Of a DNA stretch of 64,000 nt, positions 54,501 through 59,625 are shown one piece after another; position 1 is the stretch's first letter; each line of letters opens with the position of its first letter. The DNA lies in assembly GCA_030562195.1 (NCBI GenBank), contig CM060200.1, positions 24,901,023 through 24,965,022 on the forward strand, given 5' to 3'. Made by a program: the position numbers and the translations under genes. Below the pieces are notes generated by a model. The model saw only the letters and a list, made by a program, of their open reading frames with translations. It was not told the origin of the DNA and made no database searches. Source of the DNA: Nipponacmea schrenckii. Its lineage: Eukaryota > Mollusca > Gastropoda > Lottiidae.

Positions 54501-55383
54501 TGCTGCTTGCGGTTATTGTCATGCTGCATACGCCGTTTTTAACGAACTATTCGTTTCAGTGTGACATTACAATAGATGCATTCATTTTCTGCTAGTAGTA
54601 TTCTAATAAACTTGATTGCTGTAGATCATTGTATAATGTGGGTACGTTTGAAGCAAGACTGATAAAATCATGTACATGTATATGCTAATGTGGCATAATA
54701 TGGGTAGCAATTATGCAATTAAAAAGTGATGTATTACCAAAGAACATTTGTTTGTCTTTAACAGGTGTGGTCAACTCTGTTGAATGATGCTATTATGGCG
54801 TTTATTTCTTTTAACATTCAGCTCGTATAATGGAAAACTTGTAATGACTGTTTTGCATCGTGTTCGTGTATTAAAATACTATAAAGAGTAAATTGTTATA
54901 ATGTTATTCGATGTAAAAGGATATAATTTACAATGCATGTCATTTCTGGTAATATTTTGCACTAAATTTTCTATCCTCCATCAAAATAGAGACTTCAGAT
55001 CTTTTTTTTTATCCAAATTGTCTTTGATCTTAGTTATTTTGTATATAAAATAAATTTGTAAACGATTATACAATAAAACTGAAAATAAGAAGTTAAAATT
55101 CTCCACTGACCTGTTTGTCCAGATCTTTGCCTTTACTGGCTGTAGTCGATGTAATAGCTCTGTCACAGTAACTACCTTCTAGGATAGCCACACCTGATGG
55201 CCGTGTAGCAGTGTCATTTTCAAAATAAAACAAAAAGTTCTGGTACAGTATAAAATATCTTAGTTGCCACTTTCCAGTGTCCGAACTCTTCTTGTATAAA
55301 TATCCACAGATTGTGTTTTCTTGTTTGGCTTTCCCTGCTAGATACAGCAGTTGGCCATCGTTTATTCGTATACCCTTTTGCAT
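350..55383 (-). CDS. RASGRF: Ras-specific guanine nucleotide-releasing factor (RasGRF1/2 orthologue), 5' eleven coding exons, 3' end off window
   Basis: This is the N-terminal 609 codons of a RasGRF, a cytoplasmic and membrane-associated dual exchange factor. In the family the DH-PH half activates Rac and the C-terminal CDC25 domain activates Ras after Ca2+/calmodulin binds the IQ motif. Domains seen: PH1 (about aa 20-128, with the conserved start MQKGI and block GKWQ...NFLFYFE), a charged coiled coil (about 128-200), the IQ motif [11 protein letters not shown] (203-213), DH (about 232-450, with signatures EEEYNRQL and [13 protein letters not shown]) and PH2 (about 450-608, ending [11 protein letters not shown]). 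Eleven exons join at GT-AG sites (one GC-AG) with matching phase throughout: lengths 273, 255, 78, 254, 80, 194, 111, 118, 173, 79 and 212 nt, total 1827. The REM and CDC25 exons must lie left of position 1. Invertebrates are expected to hold a single pre-duplication gene, so I do not choose between 1 and 2. Domain calls are by recalled family similarity, not by a search. Confidence 0.95.
883..961 (-). CDS. RASGRF: RASGRF coding exon 10 (aa 513-539): PH2 middle
   Basis: A 79-nt exon encoding [20 protein letters not shown] and FFFDEE. It matches the family block [13 protein letters not shown]. Acceptor TTTTTAG, donor GAAA|GTAAGT. Phase 0 in and phase 1 out are consistent with exons 9 and 11. 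Confidence 0.9.
1499..1730. mobile_element. TTAAAGGG-ended non-autonomous element, copy 1 (intron 9)
   Basis: The left end TTAAAGGGATTCTAAAGAGG is mirrored by a right end whose reverse complement starts TTAAAGGACTGGAGGAAGAG. TTAA at both termini fits a 4-bp TTAA target site, but it may be part of the repeat itself. Inside, TTCCTGCAATTCC near 1585-1605 is inverted again near 1657-1672, giving a large hairpin. Related copies occur at 63660-63862 and, in part, 62565-62960. No coding capacity; superfamily unassigned. Confidence 0.5.
2276..2448 (-). CDS. RASGRF: RASGRF coding exon 9 (aa 455-512): PH2 first half
   Basis: Encodes [20 protein letters not shown], then [15 protein letters not shown] and GRLHLAK, typical DH-associated PH strands 1-4. 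Acceptor TTCTTCAG, donor AAG|GTAAAG; two bases plus 57 codons. The open frame continues about 70 nt into the upstream intron, but those residues do not resemble the family and lie before the acceptor. Confidence 0.93.
2449..3878 (-). other. RASGRF intron 8, part without recognised features
   Basis: AT-rich intronic sequence. Short frames on the minus strand (3066-3254, 3336-3581) are low-complexity hydrophobic runs with no recognisable domain and no coding signal. I see nothing else. Confidence 0.6.
3879..5276. repeat. 43-bp tandem array (about 32 units) with a 298-bp higher-order repeat
   Basis: The unit reads roughly GGCAGTATGGAAGACAGGCC followed by TATCAGTTGTATTGTTTATAAGG, 43 bp, with 40- and 42-bp variants. 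The block from about 3895 recurs almost identically 298 bp downstream (seven monomers), so the frames at 4008 and 4306 encode the same first ~60 residues. Open frames here arise because the unit lacks stops in some phases; they are not genes. Lies in RASGRF intron 8. Confidence 0.95.
5967..6095. repeat. 28-bp tandem repeat, about 4.5 copies
   Basis: The unit AACACTACACCCTAGAGGTC-TAGCATCT starts at about 5967, 5995, 6023, 6051 and 6079, with a few substitutions. It is a short minisatellite in intron 8. Confidence 0.93.
6780..7260. repeat. Interspersed repeat with duplicated 176-bp segment
   Basis: The block AGACAATATATTGAAT...GGGTCACACCTTCCCTA...TTAAAG occurs at 6804 and again, diverged, at 6980. 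Downstream is sequence rich in CGAAATTCGAA-type words and AATTCAAAATGGCGG, which looks like the tail of an interspersed repeat rather than host intron. Family not identified. Confidence 0.5.
7855..8297. mobile_element. Long terminal-inverted-repeat element (MITE-like)
   Basis: The left arm (7855-8022) and right arm (8113-8297) are imperfect inverted repeats. The most conserved core, GGATTCTGTTACTTTATGAT followed by ACCAGG, sits at about 7953 on the plus strand and about 8161-8188 on the minus. ACTTAGTTTTG, CATTCTTGAGAACT and AAGTAATTATC are also mirrored. Arms of about 170 bp around a roughly 90-bp unique centre make up almost the whole element. No ORF; a target duplication is not clear. Confidence 0.7.
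8519..8636 (-). CDS. RASGRF: RASGRF coding exon 8 (aa 416-455): DH/PH2 junction
   Basis: Encodes [20 protein letters not shown] and continues [19 protein letters not shown]. This is the long last DH helix running into PH2 strand 1 and is almost identical to vertebrate RasGRF. Acceptor TTGTAG, donor CAAG|GTAAGA; 39 codons plus one base that completes Gly455 in exon 9. Confidence 0.95.
8940..10345. repeat. 161-bp core-repeat array (about 8 copies), pearl/Helitron-like
   Basis: The word GTCAAGTGCA (with variants) recurs at 9072, 9232, 9391, 9551, 9712, 9873, 10034 and 10195, spacing 159-161 bp. Each unit carries CAATAACTCAAAAA, ATCTCATCAATAT, a TTTCATTCAAATC-like block and a CTCTATCGCGTTCACAAG block. 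The array ends in an ACGG-type tract (10331-10350). Tandem cores of about 160 bp followed by an ACGG-type microsatellite are known from bivalve pearl elements, so I infer that group. Lies in intron 7. Confidence 0.85.
10331..10400. mobile_element. 3' tail of core-repeat element: ACGG microsatellite and hairpin
   Basis: GGACGGACGGACTGACAGGG is followed by GACGACAATATTCGA and a CCACA/TGTGG hairpin (stem 10368-10372 with 10379-10383, 6-nt loop), then GGGCGTATAAAA. A short hairpin close to the 3' terminus is a Helitron-like trait. The exact terminus is not defined. Confidence 0.5.
11501..11611 (-). CDS. RASGRF: RASGRF coding exon 7 (aa 379-415): DH conserved region 3
   Basis: Exactly 37 codons in phase 0 between TTTTAG and AGG|GTAAGT. 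It encodes [20 protein letters not shown], the hallmark DH motif (P-R-Y-x-L-x-L-x-E-L-L), then the helix [17 protein letters not shown]. Confidence 0.95.
12045..12238 (-). CDS. RASGRF: RASGRF coding exon 6 (aa 314-378): DH domain core
   Basis: It encodes [20 protein letters not shown], the helix that packs against the Rho-family GTPase in DH domains, then an [11 protein letters not shown] block and [11 protein letters not shown], the start of DH conserved region 3. Splice sites are TTTCAG and CAG|GTAAGC. It has 194 nt (two bases plus 64 codons) and is closely similar to vertebrate RasGRF over its whole length. Confidence 0.95.
12700..12945. repeat. Degenerate tandem repeat (GAGTTACTAAGTCAAATCATT type)
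   Basis: Variants of GAGTTACTAAGTCAAA and AAATCATTGAGTAA alternate about eight times with small indels, in RASGRF intron 5. It is a decayed minisatellite. Confidence 0.75.
12982..13061 (-). CDS. RASGRF: RASGRF coding exon 5 (aa 287-314): DH domain
   Basis: An 80-nt exon found by extending the family alignment across the gap between exons 4 and 6. It encodes [20 protein letters not shown] followed by WPTLVL. The acceptor is TTTTTTCAG and the donor TTAG|GTAAAA. One base enters and one base leaves the exon, and both split codons resolve correctly (Ser287, Gly314). Confidence 0.93.
13574..13827 (-). CDS. RASGRF: RASGRF coding exon 4 (aa 203-287): IQ motif and start of DH domain
   Basis: It opens with [14 protein letters not shown], which fits IQxxxRGxxxR with V for I, the calmodulin-binding motif of RasGRF. 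It continues through [11 protein letters not shown] into DH conserved region 1 ([17 protein letters not shown]) and [14 protein letters not shown], a block nearly invariant in the family. The donor is AATAG|GTGCGT; 84 codons plus two bases. The split codon AG/T restores serine of the conserved FLNSE. Confidence 0.95.
13828..16380 (-). other. RASGRF intron 3
   Basis: This 2.55-kb intron holds a 15-base G run at 15367-15381 and a small perfect hairpin at 15856-15881 (AGTGTGATT/AATCACACT, 8-nt loop). A 69-codon plus-strand frame at 16100-16309 shows no recognisable domain. Nothing else seen. Confidence 0.6.
16381..16458 (-). CDS. RASGRF: RASGRF coding exon 3 (aa 177-202): coiled-coil/IQ linker
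   Basis: This is a 78-nt, 26-codon phase-0 exon between TTTTCAG and AAG|GTAAAA. It ends DEIRKIKK, the conserved basic stretch that leads directly into the IQ motif of exon 4. A second GT donor 9 nt downstream (AAG|GTAACA) would add three residues (V-K-K) in frame. The first donor is chosen because vertebrate proteins read IRKIKK directly into VQSF. Confidence 0.88.
16459..16995 (-). other. RASGRF intron 2, GC-AG type
   Basis: The donor reads GAG|GCAAGT and the acceptor TTTTCAG|CTT. GC donors in animals typically keep a strong flanking consensus (AG|GCAAGT), as here. Using the nearest GT (in GCAAGTTG) would add four bases and break frame with exon 3. Confidence 0.8.
16996..17250 (-). CDS. RASGRF: RASGRF coding exon 2 (aa 92-176): end of PH1 and coiled coil
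   Basis: The acceptor is TTTCAG and the exon has 85 codons in phase 0. It encodes the last PH1 strands and C-terminal helix with the PH-invariant tryptophan (W119, in [13 protein letters not shown]). A heptad-like charged helix follows ([20 protein letters not shown]). The downstream donor is GAG|GCAAGT, a GC-AG donor, because the only nearby GT would break phase with exon 3. Confidence 0.92.
17649..17724. repeat. 14-bp tandem repeat, about 5 copies
   Basis: The unit TGCAACAAACTAAA with variants (TGCAAGAAACTAAA, TGCATGAAACTGAA, TGCAACAATCTGAG) repeats head to tail near the acceptor side of intron 1. Confidence 0.85.
18054..18305. repeat. 21-bp tandem repeat, about 12 copies
   Basis: The unit TACACTATCTTATACTTTGGG repeats with substitutions and 1-2 bp length changes. 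A 77-codon open frame through it (18090-18323) is a repeat artefact (YTILYLG repeated). Confidence 0.92.
18744..18850 (+). repeat. Dispersed CGATATACCGGTAT element, copy 1
   Basis: CGATATACCGGTATCACG at the left and AAATATCGCCATATCGTGAT at the right. A shorter copy in the opposite orientation lies at 32441-32506. Probably a small non-autonomous DNA element; superfamily unknown. Confidence 0.45.
19078..19529. mobile_element. PIF/Harbinger-like MITE, 452 bp, with TTA target-site duplication
   Basis: The left terminus AGGCCAAATTCCACTTGTGC matches the reverse complement of the right terminus, AGGCCAAATTCCACATGGGC. Both continue into GATTAAAG (about 28 bp with 2 mismatches). TTA directly flanks both ends (19075-19077 and 19530-19532), the target-site duplication typical of PIF/Harbinger. 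Subterminal GCGATTAA words recur in both orientations. There is no ORF, so it would be mobilised in trans. Superfamily is inferred from the TTA duplication and AGGCC ends. Confidence 0.8.
22136..22143. promoter_or_regulatory. Perfect CRE palindrome TGACGTCA
   Basis: An exact cAMP-response element core in RASGRF intron 1, one of four in that intron. Functional use is not shown by sequence. Confidence 0.3.
23332..23597. repeat. 29-bp AT-rich tandem repeat, about 9 copies
   Basis: The unit ATTTTAAAATTGTAGATTTT-CAATATTGA is repeated. Right-hand copies are nearly identical and left-hand copies diverged, so homogenisation is one-sided. Confidence 0.93.
26612..27287. repeat. Degenerate ~22-bp tandem repeat, about 30 copies
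   Basis: Variants of TTGACAATAATTAAGTTAAACC run head to tail over about 670 bp with frequent substitutions and small indels. An old minisatellite. Confidence 0.9.
29440..32325. repeat. 318-bp dimeric core-repeat array
   Basis: AAGAACAAGGGCAATAACTC recurs at 29891, 30208, 30525, 30843 and 31161, and with one change at 31479, spacing 317-318 bp. Each unit is a dimer of two related cores of about 158 bp (one with CTTCATCCTTAAGTAATAAC, one with CTTCTTCCTTGGGTTATAAC). The cores resemble the 161-bp core of the intron 7 array (CAATAACTC, TTTCATCAAAATCCATC, GTGTTCACAA). Left-edge units (29440-29880) are diverged monomers interrupted by an ACGG/ACAG tract. The right edge after about 31790 is heavily eroded. 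Confidence 0.93.
29733..29772. repeat. ACGG/ACAG microsatellite inside core-repeat array
   Basis: GGACAGGCAGACGGACAGGC and its continuation follow the end of a core unit (ACAATTGTGG). This is the same junction as at the end of the intron 7 array (CAATTGTGGACGGACGG). Confidence 0.85.
32326..32390. mobile_element. Right tail of core-repeat element
   Basis: A GACAGACAGACAGA tract is followed by TGGCGATACAAATACGCCCA. A similar ATCGTAATACGCCCACC word lies at 29268-29284, left of the array, and may mark the other end of the element. Boundaries are tentative. Confidence 0.4.
32441..32506 (-). repeat. Dispersed CGATATACCGGTA element, copy 2
   Basis: On the minus strand it reads CGATATACCGGTAAT, then AATATGAAAAATCGCCATAT, parallel to the copy at 18744-18850 but shorter in the middle. 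Confidence 0.45.
32713..32820. repeat. 54-bp direct duplication
   Basis: TAAGCTCTAATAACGAGAAT and TAAGCTCTATTAACAAGAAT, each followed by AATCGAG, lie 54 bp apart. A short local duplication. Confidence 0.75.
35750..35872 (+). repeat. SINE-like dispersed repeat, copy A
   Basis: GTTGCCCGTCTTCATTAGCC, then a GGCACAATAGTGTAGGA block and CATTGATTTTATTT, are shared (diverged) with 50860-51035. The family is probably a tRNA-derived SINE, but no A/B box is intact here. Confidence 0.5.
35906..35913. promoter_or_regulatory. Perfect CRE palindrome TGACGTCA
   Basis: Exact CRE core in RASGRF intron 1. Its flanks differ from those of the other three, so it is not a repeat copy. Confidence 0.3.
38597..38680. 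repeat. ~37-bp tandem repeat, 2-3 copies
   Basis: GTAGTATTGGAAGCGATTTA, GTAGTATTGGGAGCGAGTTT and ATAGTATTGGAAGCCACCTA follow one another. Confidence 0.75.
39266..39273. promoter_or_regulatory. Perfect CRE palindrome TGACGTCA
   Basis: Exact CRE core in RASGRF intron 1, about 1.45 kb from the fourth site. Confidence 0.3.
40716..40723. promoter_or_regulatory. Perfect CRE palindrome TGACGTCA
   Basis: Exact CRE core in RASGRF intron 1, with a related TGACGTGA 31 nt upstream. Confidence 0.3.
41171..43269. mobile_element. piggyBac-like element without transposase, TTAA-flanked
   Basis: TTAA at 41167-41170 is followed by CTCTTCAAACGCCA. At the other end TGGCGTTTGAAGAG is followed directly by TTAA (43270-43273). 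This is a perfect 14-bp terminal inverted repeat bounded by TTAA, the piggyBac target site. Subterminal direct repeats differ at the two ends: GCCAGATTGTTT twice on the left, AACGCCAYGGGCGCA-type twice on the right (minus strand). At 2.1 kb with no transposase-like ORF it would be a deleted, non-autonomous copy. Alternative: coincidence of a short inverted match, which the exact TTAA adjacency makes unlikely. Confidence 0.65.
41938..42095. repeat. Perfect 64-bp inverted repeat (158-bp foldback)
   Basis: Arms 41938-42001 and 42032-42095 are exact reverse complements, starting GCAATAAACGGTCACCC. The 30-bp spacer contains its own hairpin (AATGCGC/GCGCATT, 42009-42026). It sits inside the piggyBac-like element, and the arms stop abruptly. 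Could be a nested foldback MITE or a recent inverted duplication. Confidence 0.95.
44248..44260. repeat. 13-base G homopolymer
   Basis: An uninterrupted G run, rare in such AT-rich sequence. A similar 15-G run lies at 15367-15381. Confidence 0.95.
45820..46146 (+). pseudogene. Decayed mariner transposase, C-terminal part
   Basis: The frame read from 45820 contains [20 protein letters not shown], the mariner signature around the third catalytic Asp (usual form YSPDLAPSD). An in-frame TGA lies just before it. After a frameshift, KNDILERHF can be read, and in a third frame [20 protein letters not shown] ending VDLNRK. Only the last third of a transposase survives, broken by stops and frameshifts. 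No terminal inverted repeats found. Clearly non-functional. Confidence 0.85.
47690..47880 (+). repeat. SINE-like fragment with pol III B-box
   Basis: GGTTCAATCC (47699-47708) fits the tRNA B-box GGTTCRANNCC and is followed by CGTACGCGTGTCC and an AAAGAACCCTTGACA block of the type found in molluscan and deuterostome SINEs. A convincing A-box and 3' tail are not visible, so it is a partial or old copy. Confidence 0.5.
50860..51035 (+). repeat. SINE-like dispersed repeat, copy B
   Basis: The better copy of the family at 35750-35872. It adds a left part (AAAACCGAGGCCCCGAG, GCTGTCTTGGCAAAA) before GTTGCCCGTCGTCATAAGCC. The left motif also appears at about 44667 (AAAACCAAGACCCCGAG). The overlapping 101-codon frame at 50844-51149 is repeat-derived. 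Confidence 0.55.
55111..55383 (-). CDS. RASGRF: RASGRF coding exon 1 (aa 1-91): start and most of PH1
   Basis: It begins at the ATG of [10 protein letters not shown], which matches the conserved vertebrate N terminus and has A at -3. A second in-frame ATG lies 15 nt upstream (55396-55398) and would add MLPNT. An in-frame TGA at 55450-55452 bounds the reading frame, so no longer N terminus is possible without another exon. The exon encodes the first PH beta strands ([20 protein letters not shown]) and the RPSG...LEG loop. It ends CAG|GTCAGT in phase 0. The next exon continues ...LDKQ/HCFT exactly as in the family. Confidence 0.93.
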
Positions 55384-58300
55384 TGTGTTAGGCAACATTG
55401 GTTTGAAACCTTTTAACCGTAATGTTACAATCACCACTGTTTCCACGATTCAATGACGGACGCCTTTGATCATCATAAAAAATTATCAAGTTCAAAAGAA
55501 TGAAAGAAGTTCAAATTTGTTCACGATCCACTTCGCTAGGAATAACAATAACAATCAATCTGAAGTGGGGTGTGGAAAAATGGAATTAAGGAAGAAAATC
55601 TCAGCACAACGATAAGATAAATAGTAAAAATAATTTAAAAAAAATATAGGAATGAAGAAAAATCCAAAAATATGTCACGGTGTCAAATCCAAAATTTAAA
55701 CACGAAAGAAAAAAATATGTAAAAAGATTTAAAAATATAGATGAAATTCCAAAATTCTTAGAGAAACAACAACACACAAATGCTCCAAAATTTTCTAGAA
55801 AATTGTAAAAATGTTTAAAAACAGCAAACATTAAATGGTTGTTTAGCCATAAAACGTTATTTTAAAAGTGCCTCGTTGGGCCCTTCAGGTTCCCTGGGCC
55901 GTTATATCCAATTAAGATTGAGATTAATTTTAAACTCAACTTTAATCACTTTACAGATTGGGTCACTGGATCCGAAATGGGCGCAAACAATTGTTCCAGC
56001 TCGAAATCCGAAAAAGGGTTCAATAATCCTTCAAATCCACACTACCACTGCCAGTTTAAACTGACGTACTATCGTTTATACTATACTATAATGTACCACA
56101 CTCAGTGAACGTTAAATGATAATCATATATGGATTAAAGAGTAATTAACTATCTAATCGTCTAATAAAAAACTAAATCAATTATTTTAAAATTCAGTAAT
56201 ACACGACCTGTGAGAGATATTGAAATACAGTTTATCCCTTCAATTATTGATTTTTAATAAATAATCATCGATTGTTGACACTTCACCTTATCTCTAAGTT
56301 CCTTCTTGAACTACTTCAGTAATATTTACAATTGATATACAGCCATGTGGGAATATCCCTTTTTAGTATTCACAGTTTAATTAAAAATCAGGTACGGTAA
56401 AAGTTTTTTTCAATATGGTTAATTCACACGGTCAACTCGGTGCAAATATTCCTTGAGCTTTGGAATTCCATAACATAGTTAAGCGCCTTCCCAGTATGTA
56501 AAGAGTATCCTGGCAAAACCTTAAGGTTTAAAAACCGGGATAGCTATGATAAGGTCAACTTCTGGATCAAAGTCACTTAAATTGCACTTTATTTTCGTAA
56601 TGAAATTCTTCTGGTGTTGCAATATGACACCTTTGGCGATGCACAATTTCCTAGCAGTCCATTAAACTCATGTACGGTTTTTAATGCTTCCAATGTTTTA
56701 GTTATCCATATGAATTACAATTACAGAATATTTCACAGCACAAGAATCGTATTTGAGGTTCACTTGAAGTCCCAATTGTATCTTCAGTATCAAGAAGAAC
56801 TATAGGCTGTATTGCACAAGTCTCGTATCAAATATCTTAATGAATGTTTCACAGTTTGTTATTCAGACCGTGAGGTGAAAATTATAATTAATAACTGTAT
56901 AATGGTAGGAAAAGATAGCCGTTAATTACCTTAGACTGTTGTTTACATAGTTATCTATTAAACTTGAACAAGAATAAATAAATAAGTCGAATCGATACTG
57001 CCTCAATATCTACCATTGTCCTACTCCTTGACACTTTTAGATTCAGGATTTACCGAATCCACTGGAGTCACATCTTGCAACTTGCAACTTGCAAACCATT
57101 CGATAACTCTGTCCAGATAACAGTTAAATTGGAATTAATTTCTGTTTAAATTCCTATTTCAATGGATTTTTTTATATCGCTTTTCAAAACATTTACATAA
57201 GGAAATAAAAACAAGATATTGACATTGTTATAAAGGATAGTGTAACTGAGGTAGCACAATTGAAGCTTTATGGTTCAACATATACCATTATCAATAGAAT
57301 TTAATTCTTCAATAAATCTATAATCACAACTAGCACTGGATATAAAATCTAATAATAATTCATTCATGTTTTAAATGTTCCTTAACAGCTATGTGCTATA
57401 TTCCAATAATCCCAGTCGGGTGAAAATACATCAATATGAACACTTGTTTTCCATTTAATATATCATATGATATGTTACGGTAATCTAACCTTCAATAATA
57501 TACACTCAATCAATGCAATATGTCGCACACTAATTAAACGTTTCGACGATATACAACCCTTGTTCAAACACCTTTGTTTATTTTCGTTAATTCAAATTGT
57601 GCACTGAATGCAATTTTAAAATGTAAATTCAGCAATGTTGTAAGTTAAGATTTTCTACTAAAAGAGCGAGTTTTAAATATACATTAAAGGTAGATTAGAG
57701 TGTTTTGATAGTTTACATACGAACGTATAAAACATTCAAGAAATGGGCGTAAGATCCCACAATGACATAATAGAGAGAATGACCTGGTATATCTCGTTTT
57801 GGCTGTTACAATGTTTATGCCACGCGTCACAAAAAAAGGCAAAAAGTTACAATATTTTTACAATCAAGTGCATGGAATGTAATTCCAAAGGTCTAATTTG
57901 AATAATTGAATTGATAATATCCACGTTTCAGAGATTGTAATTGTAATGCCGTTGCATAGACAGCAATGAGAAATAGGGTGCATTAAATACAGACGTTATG
58001 AAGCAGTTAAATGTTGTTCAAAAAGATTCAAAATCATTTCAAAAGTTACCAATCCAGCTTTGGATTATGAGTTGGTAAATTATATTATTTCTGTGTCCTG
58101 TACAATCACATCTACAATGAAACTCATCAATAATGGATTATATGGTATTTAGCACTCCATTGTCTTCCATCTAAAATACGTCATTAATCCGCCAATCAAA
58201 TGTTATAACTTTTACAGTTTGCAAACTGACCTTTGCAACGATTAGTTTGTCATAGATACAGTACTTTCAGAGAATACCATATGTTTGTAAAACTACTTGG

Positions 58301-59600
58301 ATTCCAATTAAATCAAGCCAACGTCCTTTTTTTTACAAAACACCAGCAGTAAGAACGATAGCCCTCTAAGACTGTGACAAGTAAACATACATCAACAACT
58401 TTTGTAATCTTTCATACTTAACTCACGATTTAAGTAATCTACAAAATAAGAGAGAGGCGTATAAATTAAATTTCAAGTTATACATAAATACCTATTTCAA
58501 TATCCAGTGAAGCGAAGATTTAAAGTTCTAATCCAATTCACAAACTTTATAAAACTTCGTTATTACAAATCAAATCTACACAAATTCCTTACACATTAGA
58601 AAAAGGATGTCAACACACGGTAAAGCAATCCAAATATTGAAATAAGGTAAAAATTGACGAGTGAGAAAAGTGACATTTATTTGTTGACGGCGACACTTTG
58701 AATTCAAGCGAGATTGTGTGTATATTAGTTTCTCTACTAACACAAAACGAACAGGTAGACAGTCATCAGTACCTACATTATATATATATCCCGTTTTTCT
58801 GTTCTATACACGCACTGTACATTGCTATATATAAAAGTAGATATATAGCAGTTGAAGTTGTCGTGAGCTTGTCACTGCCGCTTCTATTCTCTTGTATTGC
58901 TAGAGACAACTATTGTATCGGGCCTGACATCCAGCTTGTCAACCAATGTATCTTGTCTCTAGCAGATCGTGCTACTATCACCACTGTATAAATATATGGT
59001 TGTTACGTCGATAAACTCTGATAATTATTATAGGTAAATTATAGTTACATTATGACGAGTTGTGTCTCACATAAAACTTCGTGTTTTCACTGTTCGAGAG
59101 ATACAATTAAAGCTCTACTCGACTTATACAACATGCTCATGAAACGGATTGAAACTTTACTTGCTACTTTATTTCACTGGAGTGGCCAATAATTATGAAA
59201 ATAATTTTGAAATGGCTAGGTTCCTTCAAATATACCTCAAACAAGAACTTTCATTTTTTTAAATTTTGTTCACAAGCTAATCTTACGAGCTTGAACGTTT
59301 TGTTGAAATAGTCCCATACAGACATCTTTCGCTGTAGCTGTGCGTTATCGAAGTGGGGCATGATGAAGTGGGACATGATGATTTGTCTTGGAAAAGCGAT
59401 TTGTATTTTTGATTTGAAAACGATACAAAACAAATCGATTGCCAAGCAATTATGGATACTCGCGTCAAAGTAGGTTCCAATTTGAACGGAAAACTGTGAC
59501 GATCGACCAACAAGAAAGTCGAAAACGATCCTTTATAAGATTGCTGTCAGATTTAAGCGATTCTAGAAATTTAGACGTCGTATACCAATGATATAAACGA
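55384..59600 (-). other. RASGRF 5' UTR/upstream region, no gene recognised
   Basis: Immediately upstream of the start codon lies the 5' leader. The in-frame stop at 55450 ends any N-terminal extension. No clear promoter, TATA or initiator can be assigned on the minus strand. A 97-codon plus-strand frame at 58698-58991 has no domain. A 12-bp inverted repeat (TGCTAGAGACAA at 58898, TTGTCTCTAGCA at about 58956) lies inside it. Confidence 0.5.
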
Positions 59601-59625
59601 GAAGAATATAAAGTAGGTTTACATT

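Larger units (their letters stand above)
17251..55110 (-). other. RASGRF intron 1, about 37.9 kb
   Basis: A very long first coding intron (donor GTCAGT, acceptor ATTTCAG), which accounts for more than half the window. It carries many of the mobile elements and tandem arrays described separately. Stretches 20100-23330, 23600-26600, 27300-29230, 32560-41160, 43280-45800, 46150-47680, 47890-50850 and 51040-55110 show no convincing gene; the short frames there lack domains. Confidence 0.85.

Noticed and set aside
55384..55446. N-terminal extension (VTLRLKGFKP...) of RASGRF starting at a GTG codon
   Set aside because: No ATG at that position, and the conserved start is the ATG at 55383. The extension is most likely 5' leader.
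59251..59513. Overlapping minus-strand frames left of the retrotransposon
   Set aside because: No domain and no splice or codon signal; the composition does not differ from the flanks.
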